A DNA stretch of 45,655 bases from Ruminococcus sp. (GTDB lineage: Bacteria; Bacillota; Clostridia; Oscillospirales; Ruminococcaceae), in NCBI GenBank assembly GCA_017620025.1, contig JAFZRF010000028.1, positions 1 through 45,655 on the forward strand, written 5' to 3'. Of the stretch, positions 29,485 to 39,306 are shown in pieces. How positions within the stretch are numbered: the first letter of the stretch is position 1; every line of letters begins with the position of its first letter. The notes under the pieces are model-generated. The model ran no database searches and was not told where the DNA came from. It saw nothing but the letters and a program-made list of their open reading frames with translations. The position numbers and the translations under genes are program-made.

Positions 29485-30822
29485 TTATTCTTCGCCGGCT
29501 GTGCGGTCTGTCTCGTCCGATGCGGGCGGGAGCTTTGTTACACGGCACAGCTCTATGCGGTGGTGGTTTATCTCCTGTACCTCGATATGCAGCCCCTCGG
29601 ACTCTACAGTAGTCTGTGTGCCGTCCTTGGGTATCTCGCCGAGTACGGCGATAACGAAGCCGCCGAAGGTATCGAATGCGTCGTATTTATCCTCCGGGAG
29701 GGTGATGTCGAGTTCCTCGCAGACATCTCCGAGAGGCGTGATGCCGGGTATCAGCCAGCAGTCCTCGGAAAGCTGAGTGAATGTCTCTTCAGCCGTATCG
29801 AGTTCGTCGTCATCGAAATCTCCGACGAGCTCCTCGACAAGGTCTGTGACTGTGATTATTCCGCTCATTCCGCCGTATTCGTCAACGACTATGACGAAGT
29901 GGTCTGCACCCTTTCGCTTCATCTGAGCGAAGAGCCTGTCGGCCTTCATATTCTCGTGTACGAAGCAGGGTTCACGGACGGCATTCTCCATGATGTTCTC
30001 ACGGCTCTTGTTGTCAAGGCGGAAATAGTCCTTTGCGTCGAGAACACCGATGACGTTGTCAACTCTCTCCCCGCATACCGGGAAGGCGGAGTGTCGGGTG
30101 CGGTGGATGGTCTCCTCCCATACCTCGGTGGGGTCCTCGCTCCAGAGCACTGATACATCGGTGCGGTGTGTGCATATCTGTCCGGCAGTCATGTCGTCGA
30201 AGGCGAAAACGTTCTTGATGATTCGGTTCTCGTCCTCGTCGATAGTGCCGTTCTCGGCTCCTGCATCGGACATCATGAGTATCTCCTCCTCGGTCACGGT
30301 ATCGGCCTCGCTGCCGGGGTTGATGCCGAATATGCGGAGTATCAGCGATGCTATGGCGTTGGATACAGCCGCAAGAGGGGAGAATACAGCCTTGATGATG
30401 CAGGCCGTGCCGGAAAGCCTGAGTGCGTACTTCTCCGGGTCACGCTTTGCCGCAGCCCTCGGGAGCAGCTCTGCGAACACAAGGAAGAGAGCGGCATATA
30501 CCAGCACTACGATAACGGCAGATACGGCCTCGGCAGCCTTCTGCGGGAGTGCACCGGGCATAACGGAAGCGAGCCTGCCTGCAAAGCAGTAGGCGGCGAT
30601 AACGGCTCCGGCAGATCCGACAGCCGTCATAGCAGCGTGCAGTGAGGAGAGAAAGCCGGAAGGACTCGAGGTCAGCTTTTTGAGCCGCTGTGCCCTCTTG
30701 TTGCCTGCGGAGGCGAGCTTTTCGAGCCGTGAATCGTTGATGCCGATAACAGCGGCTTCCGCAGCAGAAAAGAGTGAGCACAGCATTATCAGAGCTATCT
30801 GCAATATAATCTGCCCGGTCAT
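29485..30822 (-). CDS. CNNM/CorC-type membrane protein with CBS domains
   Basis: This 445-residue protein has an N-terminal DUF21 (CNNM) transmembrane domain (~1-185, four hydrophobic segments), a CBS pair (~200-330) and a C-terminal CorC_HlyC domain (~350-435). The group is linked to Mg/Co efflux or tolerance; older annotations call it hemolysin-like. I start at the ATG at 30822, preceded by GGAGGA, rather than 27 bases upstream. This ATG overlaps the TGA of a 42-codon ORF as ATGA, so translation is probably coupled. The gene appears to head the long minus-strand operon. Confidence 0.88.
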   Translation of the reverse strand: MTGQIILQIALIMLCSLFSAAEAAVIGINDSRLEKLASAGNKRAQRLKKLTSSPSGFLSSLHAAMTAVGSAGAVIAAYCFAGRLASVMPGALPQKAAEAVSAVIVVLVYAALFLVFAELLPRAAAKRDPEKYALRLSGTACIIKAVFSPLAAVSNAIASLILRIFGINPGSEADTVTEEEILMMSDAGAENGTIDEDENRIIKNVFAFDDMTAGQICTHRTDVSVLWSEDPTEVWEETIHRTRHSAFPVCGERVDNVIGVLDAKDYFRLDNKSRENIMENAVREPCFVHENMKADRLFAQMKRKGADHFVIVVDEYGGMSGIITVTDLVEELVGDFDDDELDTAEETFTQLSEDCWLIPGITPLGDVCEELDITLPEDKYDAFDTFGGFVIAVLGEIPKDGTQTTVESEGLHIEVQEINHHRIELCRVTKLPPASDETDRTAGEE

Positions 30823-30947
30823 AAGTTTTCCTCCGTAAATAATAACCACGAAAAGGCATAGTCGTTCGCAGCACTGCGGAGACCATGCCCTGTATACTTG
30901 TGAATGATAGTGATATCGGGACTGCTGCCGTCGGCGGCATTATCCAT
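30819..30947 (-). CDS. 42-residue leader ORF coupled to the CNNM gene
   Basis: A short ORF starts at the ATG at 30947, ten bases after a perfect GGAGGT (30958-30963). Its TGA overlaps the ATG of the CNNM gene (ATGA, 30819-30822). The peptide begins MDNAADGSSPDITIIHKY, has a basic middle (HGLRSAANDY) and ends WLLFTEENL. It shows no signal peptide or known domain. It could be a small protein in its own right or a leader whose translation governs the downstream gene. It rests on the ribosome site and coupling only. Confidence 0.55.
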   Translation of the reverse strand: MDNAADGSSPDITIIHKYTGHGLRSAANDYAFSWLLFTEENL

Positions 30948-31021
30948 GATCTTATACACCTCCGGAAATGTGTCGGTAGTTGATTTTCAGCGCCCAGCAG
31001 CGTATACCGCTGAACATTTCT

Positions 31022-31050
31022 ATTATATCTTATTATAAAGGCGTTGTCAA
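31022..31050 (-). promoter_or_regulatory. Consensus promoter of the long minus-strand operon
   Basis: On the minus strand TTGACA (31050-31045), 17-bp spacer, TATAAT (31027-31022): a perfect match. The start is expected near 31014. The RNA would open with a CAGCG/CGCTG hairpin (30998-31012), then reach the 42-codon ORF after ~65 nt. Confidence 0.8.
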
Positions 31051-31132
31051 GAGCGGAGGAGCAAGCGGACAGCCGGCAGGGGAATCAGTTTGAATCAGGA
31101 GTTCGGAATTGCCTGACGGCGATGACTAAAAT

Positions 31133-31535
31133 GTAGGCATTGCCCCCTACATCCCACGGAAGCCGGTCACCAAAAGTAACAGCGCTCGTTGTGTTGCCCG
31201 TGCGATAGCCCGCTTTAGCCTGCGAGTCTTAACAAAAGCAAAAACCGGCAAAGGGAAGAAGAGAGGGGGTGAGGGAAAAGAGAGTCCAGAGAGGAAAACC
31301 GAAAGGGGGAGAGAGGGAGGGAAATGCCGGTTTTTGCTGCGGTTTTCTTTTTCCCTCCCTCTTTCCCCCGGAGGTGTTCCTCTTTGGACTCCCCCTTCCT
31401 TCCCCTCCACCCCCTCCTGTCAGCTTTTGCTTTTCTTCCGTAACAGCAGGCTAAAGTCGGCTATCGCACGGGCAACACAACGAGCGCTGTTAGTTTTAAT
31501 TGCTGACTTCGGGCGGGTGTAGGGGGGCGATACCT
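31133..31535. mobile_element. ~400-bp near-perfect palindrome, MITE-like dispersed element
   Basis: The inner arms at 31178-31223 and 31446-31491 are inverted copies with 44 of 46 bases the same. Outside them gtaggcattgccccctac (31134-31151) mirrors gtaggggggcgatacc (31519-31534). Inside them a purine-rich left strand (about 31250-31325) mirrors a pyrimidine-rich right strand (about 31345-31420), both with a ggact/agtcc core. The centre is near 31330-31345. The right half recurs at 1-150, showing the unit is dispersed. No transposase is encoded and predicted frames are artefacts of the repeat. It separates the CNNM promoter from rsmE. Confidence 0.75.
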
Positions 31536-31580
31536 TCCTTAACGCCAGCAGCATGACGTCCGGCAGTTTACAACAAACTC

Positions 31581-31609
31581 TTGCAAATCCTGCATAAATC
31601 GCTTATAAT
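31581..31609 (+). promoter_or_regulatory. Promoter of rsmE
   Basis: TTGCAA (31581-31586), 17-bp spacer, TATAAT (31604-31609). Start expected near 31616, ~20 nt before the ATG with its GAGGTG ribosome site. Confidence 0.75.
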
Positions 31610-31637
31610 AATACCATAACAGTTTTGAGGTGATATC

Positions 31638-32360
31638 ATGCCGAGATTTTTTGTAAACGAGATAGACGAGAACAATATAGTCCTTACCGGCGACGATGCC
31701 AGACATATCGGCAGATCGCTGCGTATGAAGCCCGGCGAGCCGCTTACGGTGTGCTGCTGCGGCATCGACCATTTCTGCACCATAGACCGCATAACCGCCG
31801 AAGAGGTATATCTGAACCTTGTCGAGAAGAAGCCCTGCGCCGCCGAGCCTGATATAGAACTCACACTCTTCCAGGCCGTGCCGAAGCTGGACAAGCTTGA
31901 GTATATCATACAGAAGAGCGTAGAACTGGGCGCATCAAGGATAGTGCCGGTGCTCACACGGCGCTGCATCTCACGCCCCGACCCGAAGGACTTCTCAAAG
32001 AAGCTCCAGAGGCTCGGCAAGATAGCCGAGGAGGCAGCCAAGCAGTCCGGACGCGGTATCATACCTGTGGTAGAACCGATAACCGACCTGAATGGTATGC
32101 TTGAGATGATAAAATCAATTGACAGAACTATCCTCCTCTACGAGGAACAGGGCGGCTGCTCTTTCGGTGAAGTGCCGCTGGCCGATATCCGCAGTGCTGC
32201 GCTGATAGTCGGCAGCGAGGGCGGTTTTGACAAAGAGGAGGCGGAGAAGATAGTCAATGCCGGAGCAACACAGGTATGGCTCGGCAAGCGTATCCTGCGT
32301 TGTGAAACTGCACCAATTACCGCCATATCAATTTTGATGTTTTTAACAAATAATATGTAG
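31638..32360 (+). CDS. rsmE: 16S rRNA (uracil-1498-N3)-methyltransferase
   Basis: This 240-residue SPOUT-fold enzyme methylates U1498 of 16S rRNA using S-adenosylmethionine. The N-terminal PUA-like domain starts MPRFFVNEI and contains HIGRSLRMKPGE. The knot region includes IVGSEGGFDKEEAE and LGKRILRCETAPITA, the cofactor-binding signatures. It is a single-gene unit between the palindromic element and the next promoter, which lies five bases after the stop. Confidence 0.95.
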   Translation: MPRFFVNEIDENNIVLTGDDARHIGRSLRMKPGEPLTVCCCGIDHFCTIDRITAEEVYLNLVEKKPCAAEPDIELTLFQAVPKLDKLEYIIQKSVELGASRIVPVLTRRCISRPDPKDFSKKLQRLGKIAEEAAKQSGRGIIPVVEPITDLNGMLEMIKSIDRTILLYEEQGGCSFGEVPLADIRSAALIVGSEGGFDKEEAEKIVNAGATQVWLGKRILRCETAPITAISILMFLTNNM

Positions 32361-32364
32361 GCAG

Positions 32365-32393
32365 TTGAAATTTTAAAAGATTTGTGTTATAAT
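32365..32393 (+). promoter_or_regulatory. Promoter of the small acidic protein gene
   Basis: TTGAAA (32365-32370), 17-bp spacer, TATAAT (32388-32393). The leader of about 80 nt contains a GGAGC/GCTCC hairpin (about 32408-32429). Confidence 0.8.
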
Positions 32394-32477
32394 GAATCTA
32401 TGCCTATCGGAGCAGTTCGCAAGCGGCTCCGCAGAGCACACAACCGAATCTGTCTTGCGAAGAAATGAGGAGTAAGA

Positions 32478-32777
32478 ATGAATAAGTTTTTATTAGGCCT
32501 TCTCGCCGGAACCGCAGCCGCAGCAGCAGGATTCTTTGCAGTAAAGTCACTGCGTGAGAACAACGACCCTGATTATGATGATGATATCTATGATTATCCG
32601 GATCCGTATGATGACGAGGACGAGATAGATTTCGAGATCGATGATTCTGCTGTAGAGGATGCAGTAAAGGATATAGCTGAGGAAGGTGCAGAGGCATTGG
32701 AGAATGCCGCTGATGCAGTTGCAGATGCTGTTGACAGTGCAGCTGATGCTGTATCAGACGCTCTCGACTTAGACTGA
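32478..32777 (+). CDS. Small membrane-anchored acidic protein
   Basis: This 99-residue protein has a short N-terminal hydrophobic segment (LLGLLAGTAAAAAGFFAV, residues ~5-22), then a tail of Asp, Glu and Ala. The first part of the tail is Asp/Tyr-rich. The rest is an Ala/Asp/Val helix with a roughly seven-residue rhythm (ADAVADAVDSAADAVSDAL). The layout resembles YtxH-type stress proteins but the charge pattern is different, so no function is given. Strong promoter and terminator make it a single-gene unit. GAGGAG precedes the ATG. Confidence 0.75.
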   Translation: MNKFLLGLLAGTAAAAAGFFAVKSLRENNDPDYDDDIYDYPDPYDDEDEIDFEIDDSAVEDAVKDIAEEGAEALENAADAVADAVDSAADAVSDALDLD

Positions 32778-32789
32778 TAATAACACGAA

Positions 32790-32815
32790 AGGACGCCGCA
32801 AAGGCGTCCTTTTTT
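32790..32815 (+). terminator. Terminator after the small acidic protein gene
   Basis: AGGACGCC (32790-32797) pairs with GGCGTCCT (32803-32810), and a T-run follows at 32809-32815. The stem can also serve the convergent operon ending at 32816, with a weaker leftward tail. Confidence 0.85.
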
Positions 32816-33859
32816 CTATTCTCCCTGCTGGAGCACAGGCGGCAGAGTCCATGTCTGCTCCACGAAGGTATGATACCTTATCACTATCGGAGCATCGGCG
32901 GGGAAGATCTGTCCGGCGGAGAAATCCGCCATGCCGTTTATGGTGAAGGATTCGACCTGACCGTCCTTTATCAGCAGTCCGGCGTAGAGGTCCTTTACCG
33001 GCTCCGGGTCTGCAATGTTGGTGAATCCCATCTCACGCAGTATGCCGGCAAGCTCGGAGTAGGTATAGCTCTGGTATGCCGATGCCGGCGAGGGCATGGC
33101 TATATTGCCGTCAACGACTGTACCCGGAGTAGCTTCTATCGGCAGATCGGGTGCGGTTGTATTGAACGTCACGGTGAAGTCCGCGGTATCGCTGTTCATG
33201 GTCAGCAGCTCACGCAGCACGTTCTCCGCGTTCTCCGATACGGAATCGAAAAAGTCGTCGTCACGGTAGAGCTTTGCGGTCTCCTTCAGCTTCAGCTCAT
33301 CGAGCTTGTCTGTCAGCTCCTCGGGAGTTATGGCAGTGAACAGAGAGGAGGTAACGTCATAGTAGCTGAAGCTTCCGGTATCGAGCTCATGGGAGAATAT
33401 CTCCGGCGCCGGCAGGGTGATGACGATGGTCTTCTTCTCATTGTCTATGCTGTCGTAGGAGAGCTTCGAGAGGTCGATGCCTGCGCTCACTGTGCCGTCA
33501 TAGGTGAAGACAGTGCGCTCGGTAGTGCCGGGTATCTTGTAGCCGAAGAGCTCCTTGAATTTTTCCATATCGGCGGCTGCGGTGTAGTAATACTTGTATG
33601 TAACAAGCTCGCTTGCGGGCTTGAAGAGCTCCTCAAGAGTCTCCTGACGTATGGTCACGACCTCTGTCACCATCTCGTCGATCGGCGTTTCTATGGCCTC
33701 CTCGGCCTTCTCCTTTGCCTCCTCGAGCACTTCCTTCACGGACGGCTCGTGCTTTATGTCATGGTATTTCAGGGCGATGAAGGTGCCGGTGCCTGCAAGG
33801 ACTCCGACAGCCATCATAACGAGCCCGTTCTTTATCTGCTTTCTTACTCTCAGTGCCAT
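32816..33859 (-). CDS. DUF4230-like membrane-anchored protein with PASTA-like C-terminus
   Basis: This is a 347-residue protein of unknown function. One N-terminal hydrophobic segment (residues ~10-30) anchors it, with the bulk outside. The region from ~75 to ~230 resembles DUF4230 (ELVTYKYYYTAAADMEKF, then beta strands). The C-terminal ~70 residues (SELAGILREMGFTNI, then a GQIFPADAPIVIRYH ending) look like a PASTA-type fold. The ATG at 33859 follows AGGAGG closely; a frame nine codons longer has no site. It is the last gene of the ABC-F operon. Confidence 0.7.
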   Translation of the reverse strand: MALRVRKQIKNGLVMMAVGVLAGTGTFIALKYHDIKHEPSVKEVLEEAKEKAEEAIETPIDEMVTEVVTIRQETLEELFKPASELVTYKYYYTAAADMEKFKELFGYKIPGTTERTVFTYDGTVSAGIDLSKLSYDSIDNEKKTIVITLPAPEIFSHELDTGSFSYYDVTSSLFTAITPEELTDKLDELKLKETAKLYRDDDFFDSVSENAENVLRELLTMNSDTADFTVTFNTTAPDLPIEATPGTVVDGNIAMPSPASAYQSYTYSELAGILREMGFTNIADPEPVKDLYAGLLIKDGQVESFTINGMADFSAGQIFPADAPIVIRYHTFVEQTWTLPPVLQQGE

Positions 33860-33896
33860 ATTATCCTCCTGTTGTTCAGCACGCACTCAGCCCGCT

Positions 33897-34529
33897 CTAC
33901 TGAACGCCGGTCTTCTGAAACTTCTTTCCGTTCAGCCCTTCCATGCTGATGGAATCTACTGTACCTCCGCTGGTCTGTACCGTCAGCTCAAAGCTGCTGT
34001 CATCCGGAGTGAACCAGTAGATCATAACGCCGTCGGCCCCTGCCTTCTTTACCGGTTCGCCGAGGGCGCTGAGCATCTGTTCGGTGCTGCCGCCTATGGG
34101 AAGACCGTTCACAACGAAGATATTGTCCCTGTCGCCTTCTGAATACATGACAGTGAACTCATCCGCCGGAGTATCCCGGCTGATATCGTCGAGCGATGCT
34201 GCATCGTAAAAGAAGTAACATAGGTTCTTGTGAATAAAGCGTCCGGCGTTGTAGGCGCATCTCACACGGAAACCGGAATAATCTGTCAGTTCCCGGTCTG
34301 CCGCCTCATAATCCATATCGAGGTCTGACATTCGCACGGGGTATTTCATCTGATTGCCGTTGATGTAGGAGACGCTTATGATATCTTCGGCAGTCCAGCC
34401 GTTTTCCGGCACATCAATTGTGCGGAATCCGGAGGTGTCTATGACCTTTGATGGCGTCTGCTGCTTCTGCGTGCAGCCTGAGAGAAGCATCGCAGCAGCA
34501 AGAAACACTGCGGTTCTGCGTGTTTTCAT
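33897..34529 (-). CDS. Lipoprotein of unknown function
   Basis: This 210-residue protein has a signal peptide with lipobox LLSGC (Cys at about residue 19) and should be lipidated and held on the outer face of the membrane. The mature part is mixed alpha/beta with no known domain. It contains EFTVMYSEGDRDNIFVVNG and STEQMLSALGEPV, the latter reminiscent of small secreted BLIP-like or SmpA-like folds. Its ATG overlaps the TGA of the PARG-like gene (ATGA), so the two are translationally coupled. Confidence 0.7.
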   Translation of the reverse strand: MKTRRTAVFLAAAMLLSGCTQKQQTPSKVIDTSGFRTIDVPENGWTAEDIISVSYINGNQMKYPVRMSDLDMDYEAADRELTDYSGFRVRCAYNAGRFIHKNLCYFFYDAASLDDISRDTPADEFTVMYSEGDRDNIFVVNGLPIGGSTEQMLSALGEPVKKAGADGVMIYWFTPDDSSFELTVQTSGGTVDSISMEGLNGKKFQKTGVQ

Positions 34530-35340
34530 TTTGTCTCCTCCGTAAACACCTTGCGGAATGCCTTGGGGTTCTTTCCCTCCTGATTTCCGCATACGGCGAA
34601 CACTACGGTATCGAAAGCCCTGCCGAGTCCGTCGTCGAAAAGTGCAGTGCGGAAGCATTCGGCTACCGTTACGGGGTCGTTGCCGAAGGCGCCGCAGCCC
34701 CATGCGCCGAGCACGATATCCTTGCAGCCTCGTTTTGCGGCAAGGCGCAGTATTATGCGGATACGGCGCAGGAAGGTCTCACGTATGGTCTTCTTTGAAG
34801 CGAGCATCGCCGCACCTCTCCTGTTTGGGGCGGGGGCGGTTATTACAGATGACATGAAGGGCTTTTCCAGCGGTTCGCAGTCGTTGTCACGGAACACGCA
34901 CACGTCGGGGGAGAACAGCATATAGTCCGATTCCACGGCGCTTAAATGGGAGTTGTTGTAGCGGTACATCTCTCCGGCCTTTTCCGAGGTAATAGAAGCG
35001 TAGAGCGTGCTGCAACGGCAGAGCGCCTCCTCCTGAGCCTTTGCGCCGAGCATGAAGCCGCCGCCGGCATGGTGGGCGTTTGCATAGTTGAGGACGAGTG
35101 CCTTCTCAAAGCGTGAAGCGGCCTGAAAGGAATCCTCGGCGGTCACTTCGATGCGGCACATTGTACTTTCCTCCGGTATCGGGAGCGCCTCCTCAAGCAG
35201 AGCTTTTCCGGTCTCGGGGGTTATGACTTCGACGGCGCTGTAATCGAGCTCGGGGAGGAGTATCTCCTTTCCGCCGAGTTCATACTTCTTCCCGCTTGTT
35301 ATGCTTATCGCTTCATGAGCGGCTTTTATGAGGTTCACGG

Positions 35341-35344
<4 letters not shown>
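34526..35344 (-). CDS. PARG-like macrodomain protein (TIGR02452 type)
   Basis: This 272-residue protein resembles microbial poly(ADP-ribose) glycohydrolases (DUF2263 plus catalytic macrodomain). The signature is complete: HHAGGGFMLGAKAQEEALCR holds the GGG loop and the QEE catalytic pair. GAWGCGAFGNDP is the second macrodomain loop. It would remove ADP-ribose from proteins or nucleic acids, or process ADP-ribose derivatives; the target is unknown. It overlaps the ABC-F gene before it and the lipoprotein after it, each by ATGA. The ribosome site lies almost against the start, supporting coupled translation. Confidence 0.87.
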
Positions 35345-37272
<1,928 letters not shown>

Positions 37273-37309
37273 AATATCTTCCTTTTCTGAATTTGAGTTA
37301 TATACATTT

Positions 37310-37338
37310 ATAATAACATATAATACAGGAAAATGCAA
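37310..37338 (-). promoter_or_regulatory. Promoter of the ABC-F operon
   Basis: On the minus strand: TTGCAT (37338-37333), 17-bp spacer, TATTAT (37315-37310), extended as TATTATAAAT. Very like the divergent GtrA promoter. No gene lies in the 272-bp space between the two divergent starts. Confidence 0.65.
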
Positions 37339-37477
37339 CGTGAGCGGCAGAAAAAATCTGCGCGCCCCTGTGCGGACGGCCTGACCGCAAAAAATCACAT
37401 GGTCGCAGAATATGGAGAGCGATACAGGGCGGTTATTGCGATGATGCAGGGCAGAATGAAAATTTTCTGTGAAACCC

Positions 37478-37506
37478 TTGCAAAATATGACGAATGCTGT
37501 TATTAT
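37478..37506 (+). promoter_or_regulatory. Promoter of the GtrA-dus operon
   Basis: TTGCAA (37478-37483), 17-bp spacer, TATTAT (37501-37506), running on as TATTATAAAT. Confidence 0.7.
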
Positions 37507-37544
37507 AAATAGGTGAACTGTATTTTTTTGAAAGGACGGATAGA

Positions 37545-38057
37545 ATGGAAAAATTCATCAAGGCGTGCGTTTCGATACTGCCTAAGCCCTTGCAGGATAT
37601 CTACTACAAGTACGAGGACAAGTGGCTCTATCTGGTGTTCGGAGTTCTGACAACAGTTGTCAGCTTCCTGACTGCCGGCCTGGCCAAGACGGTACTGGAG
37701 AAATGGGGAGATTTCGGCTCTGTAGCTATCGCCCAGATCAGCACAGTGTTCTCATGGGTGTGTGCAGTTACCTTTGCTTATCTCACCAACAGGGTGTGGG
37801 TGTTCAAATCTACAGCCAAAGGCGCCAAGGCACTTGCCGCTGAGGCTGTTTCCTTCTACGGCGGAAGAGTATTCACTCTTGCTGTGGAGTGGCTTATGAT
37901 GACGGTCGGCAACGGAGTTATCGGCATAAACTACTGGCTGATGAAAGTTATAGCAAATGTTGTCGTCCTGATACTCAACTATGTTATAAGCAAGCTCTTC
38001 GTGTTCAAGAATAAGGACACACAGGAGACAGCTGTTGCAGATGGACAGAACGATTGA
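37545..38057 (+). CDS. GtrA-family membrane protein
   Basis: This 170-residue protein has four hydrophobic segments (about 28-50, 60-80, 97-117 and 125-150) and the family marks TFAYLTNRVWVFKS and LNYVISKLFVFKNK. GtrA-like proteins help move lipid-linked sugars across the membrane for cell-wall or polysaccharide decoration. No glycosyltransferase is next to it, so the substrate is open. AAAGGA precedes the ATG. The end overlaps dus by about 20 bp. Confidence 0.88.
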   Translation: MEKFIKACVSILPKPLQDIYYKYEDKWLYLVFGVLTTVVSFLTAGLAKTVLEKWGDFGSVAIAQISTVFSWVCAVTFAYLTNRVWVFKSTAKGAKALAAEAVSFYGGRVFTLAVEWLMMTVGNGVIGINYWLMKVIANVVVLILNYVISKLFVFKNKDTQETAVADGQND

Positions 38058-39039
38058 TATAGGCGGTGTAAGGATACCGCAGACCGCAGCTCTCGCCCCG
38101 ATGGCGGGAGTCGCAGACCGTGCCTACAGGCTGATGTGCCGGAAATACGGTGCGGCTATGGTGACGAGCGAGATGGTCTCCGCAAAGGGGATAGTCTACT
38201 CGGACCGCAAGACGGCGGAGCTGTGTACGGTGACTGACGAGGAAAGGCCCATGGCTGTGCAGCTTTTCGGTAGCGAGCCGGAGTTCATGGCGAAGGCGGT
38301 GGATATAGTCCTCCGCTACGAGCCGGACATCATCGATATAAATATGGGCTGTCCGGTGCCGAAGGTTGTCGGCACGGGTGCAGGCTCGGCGCTGATGAAG
38401 GATATACCCCTTGCGGCGGCGGTATGTGAGGCGGCAGTGAAGGCTGCCGGTGATACTCCCGTCACCGTGAAGATACGCAGCGGCTGGAGCAGGGAAGAGA
38501 CAGTTGCTCCGCAGCTGGCAAAGGCTCTCGAGAATGCCGGAGCGGCAGCAGTCGCAGTCCACGGCAGGTCAAGGGATCAGTTCTACAGCGGTGAATCCGA
38601 CAACAGCGTTATACGTGCGGTAAAGGAAGCGGTGAGCATACCCGTTATCGGCAACGGCGATGTCACCGGCCTTGAGTCGTGCAGAAGGATGTACAGCGAG
38701 ACCGGCTGCGATCTTGTGATGATCGGCAGGGGCAGTTACGGCGCTCCGTTCGTATTCCGTGAGATTGCCGCAGGACTTGCCGGCGAGGAATACATCCCGC
38801 CGACGCTTGAGGAGAAGATGGAGATCATGCTTGAGCATATCCGTCTGATGCTCAGCCTGAGCGAAAAGCCGGAGGAGCTTGCGATGCACGAAGCAAGGAA
38901 ACACGCCGCATGGTACATGAACGGGTATTACGGCTCTGCGAAGTTCCGCGGGCGCTGCTATCAGCTCTCCTCCTATGCGGAGGCAGAAGCTCTTGCCAGG
39001 GAGTTCATCGATTTGCAGAACAGCCGTTCAGAGTTGTAA
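38035..39039 (+). CDS. dus: tRNA-dihydrouridine synthase
   Basis: This ~334-residue flavoenzyme reduces uridines in tRNA to dihydrouridine. Motifs: APMAGVADRAYRLMC at the FMN site, NMGCPVPKV with the catalytic Cys, VKIRSGW, HGRSRDQFYSGESD, VIGNGDV and IGRGSYGAP. A C-terminal helical domain binds tRNA. A TTG at 38035 stands seven bases after GGAG and an ATG follows two codons later (38041); either could be the start. It overlaps the GtrA gene, so the two are co-translated. Confidence 0.94.
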   Translation: MQMDRTIDIGGVRIPQTAALAPMAGVADRAYRLMCRKYGAAMVTSEMVSAKGIVYSDRKTAELCTVTDEERPMAVQLFGSEPEFMAKAVDIVLRYEPDIIDINMGCPVPKVVGTGAGSALMKDIPLAAAVCEAAVKAAGDTPVTVKIRSGWSREETVAPQLAKALENAGAAAVAVHGRSRDQFYSGESDNSVIRAVKEAVSIPVIGNGDVTGLESCRRMYSETGCDLVMIGRGSYGAPFVFREIAAGLAGEEYIPPTLEEKMEIMLEHIRLMLSLSEKPEELAMHEARKHAAWYMNGYYGSAKFRGRCYQLSSYAEAEALAREFIDLQNSRSEL

Positions 39040-39122
39040 AAATCTCTCGATTGGATATATTGTACAAAATTTTCATAAAAACTTTGTATGATGTCACAAA
39101 GTAGTCGGCAGTCAAACTGACG

Positions 39123-39155
39123 AACGGTATAAATGCCTGTATTTAGCCGTTTTCT
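39123..39155 (+). terminator. Weak terminator after dus
   Basis: AACGG (39123-39127) and CCGTT (39147-39151), with an inner AAAT/ATTT stem, are followed by tttctg. It is the only candidate in the 267-bp gap before the CapA gene. The rest is AT-rich leader and promoter. Confidence 0.45.
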
Positions 39156-39222
39156 GACAAAAAATAACAGAGCGGATGATAAAACGACTTGTATTTATTC
39201 ACAAAAATCATACAAATTGTAA

Positions 39223-39251
39223 TTGAAAAAGATAAATGCCTGTGATATAAT
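39223..39251 (+). promoter_or_regulatory. Promoter of the CapA-like gene
   Basis: TTGAAA (39223-39228), 17-bp spacer, TATAAT (39246-39251). The leader is about 50 nt and ends in AGAGGAG before the ATG. Confidence 0.8.
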
Positions 39252-39306
39252 ATAATTGTAAAGGAGCGTTTTGTGCCCTTTACGTACAGAAAGAGGAGAT
39301 AATAGA

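Noticed and set aside
31147-31522. ORFs of 60-90 codons inside the large palindrome
   Set aside because: They translate the purine and pyrimidine tracts of the repeat into low-complexity protein on both strands.
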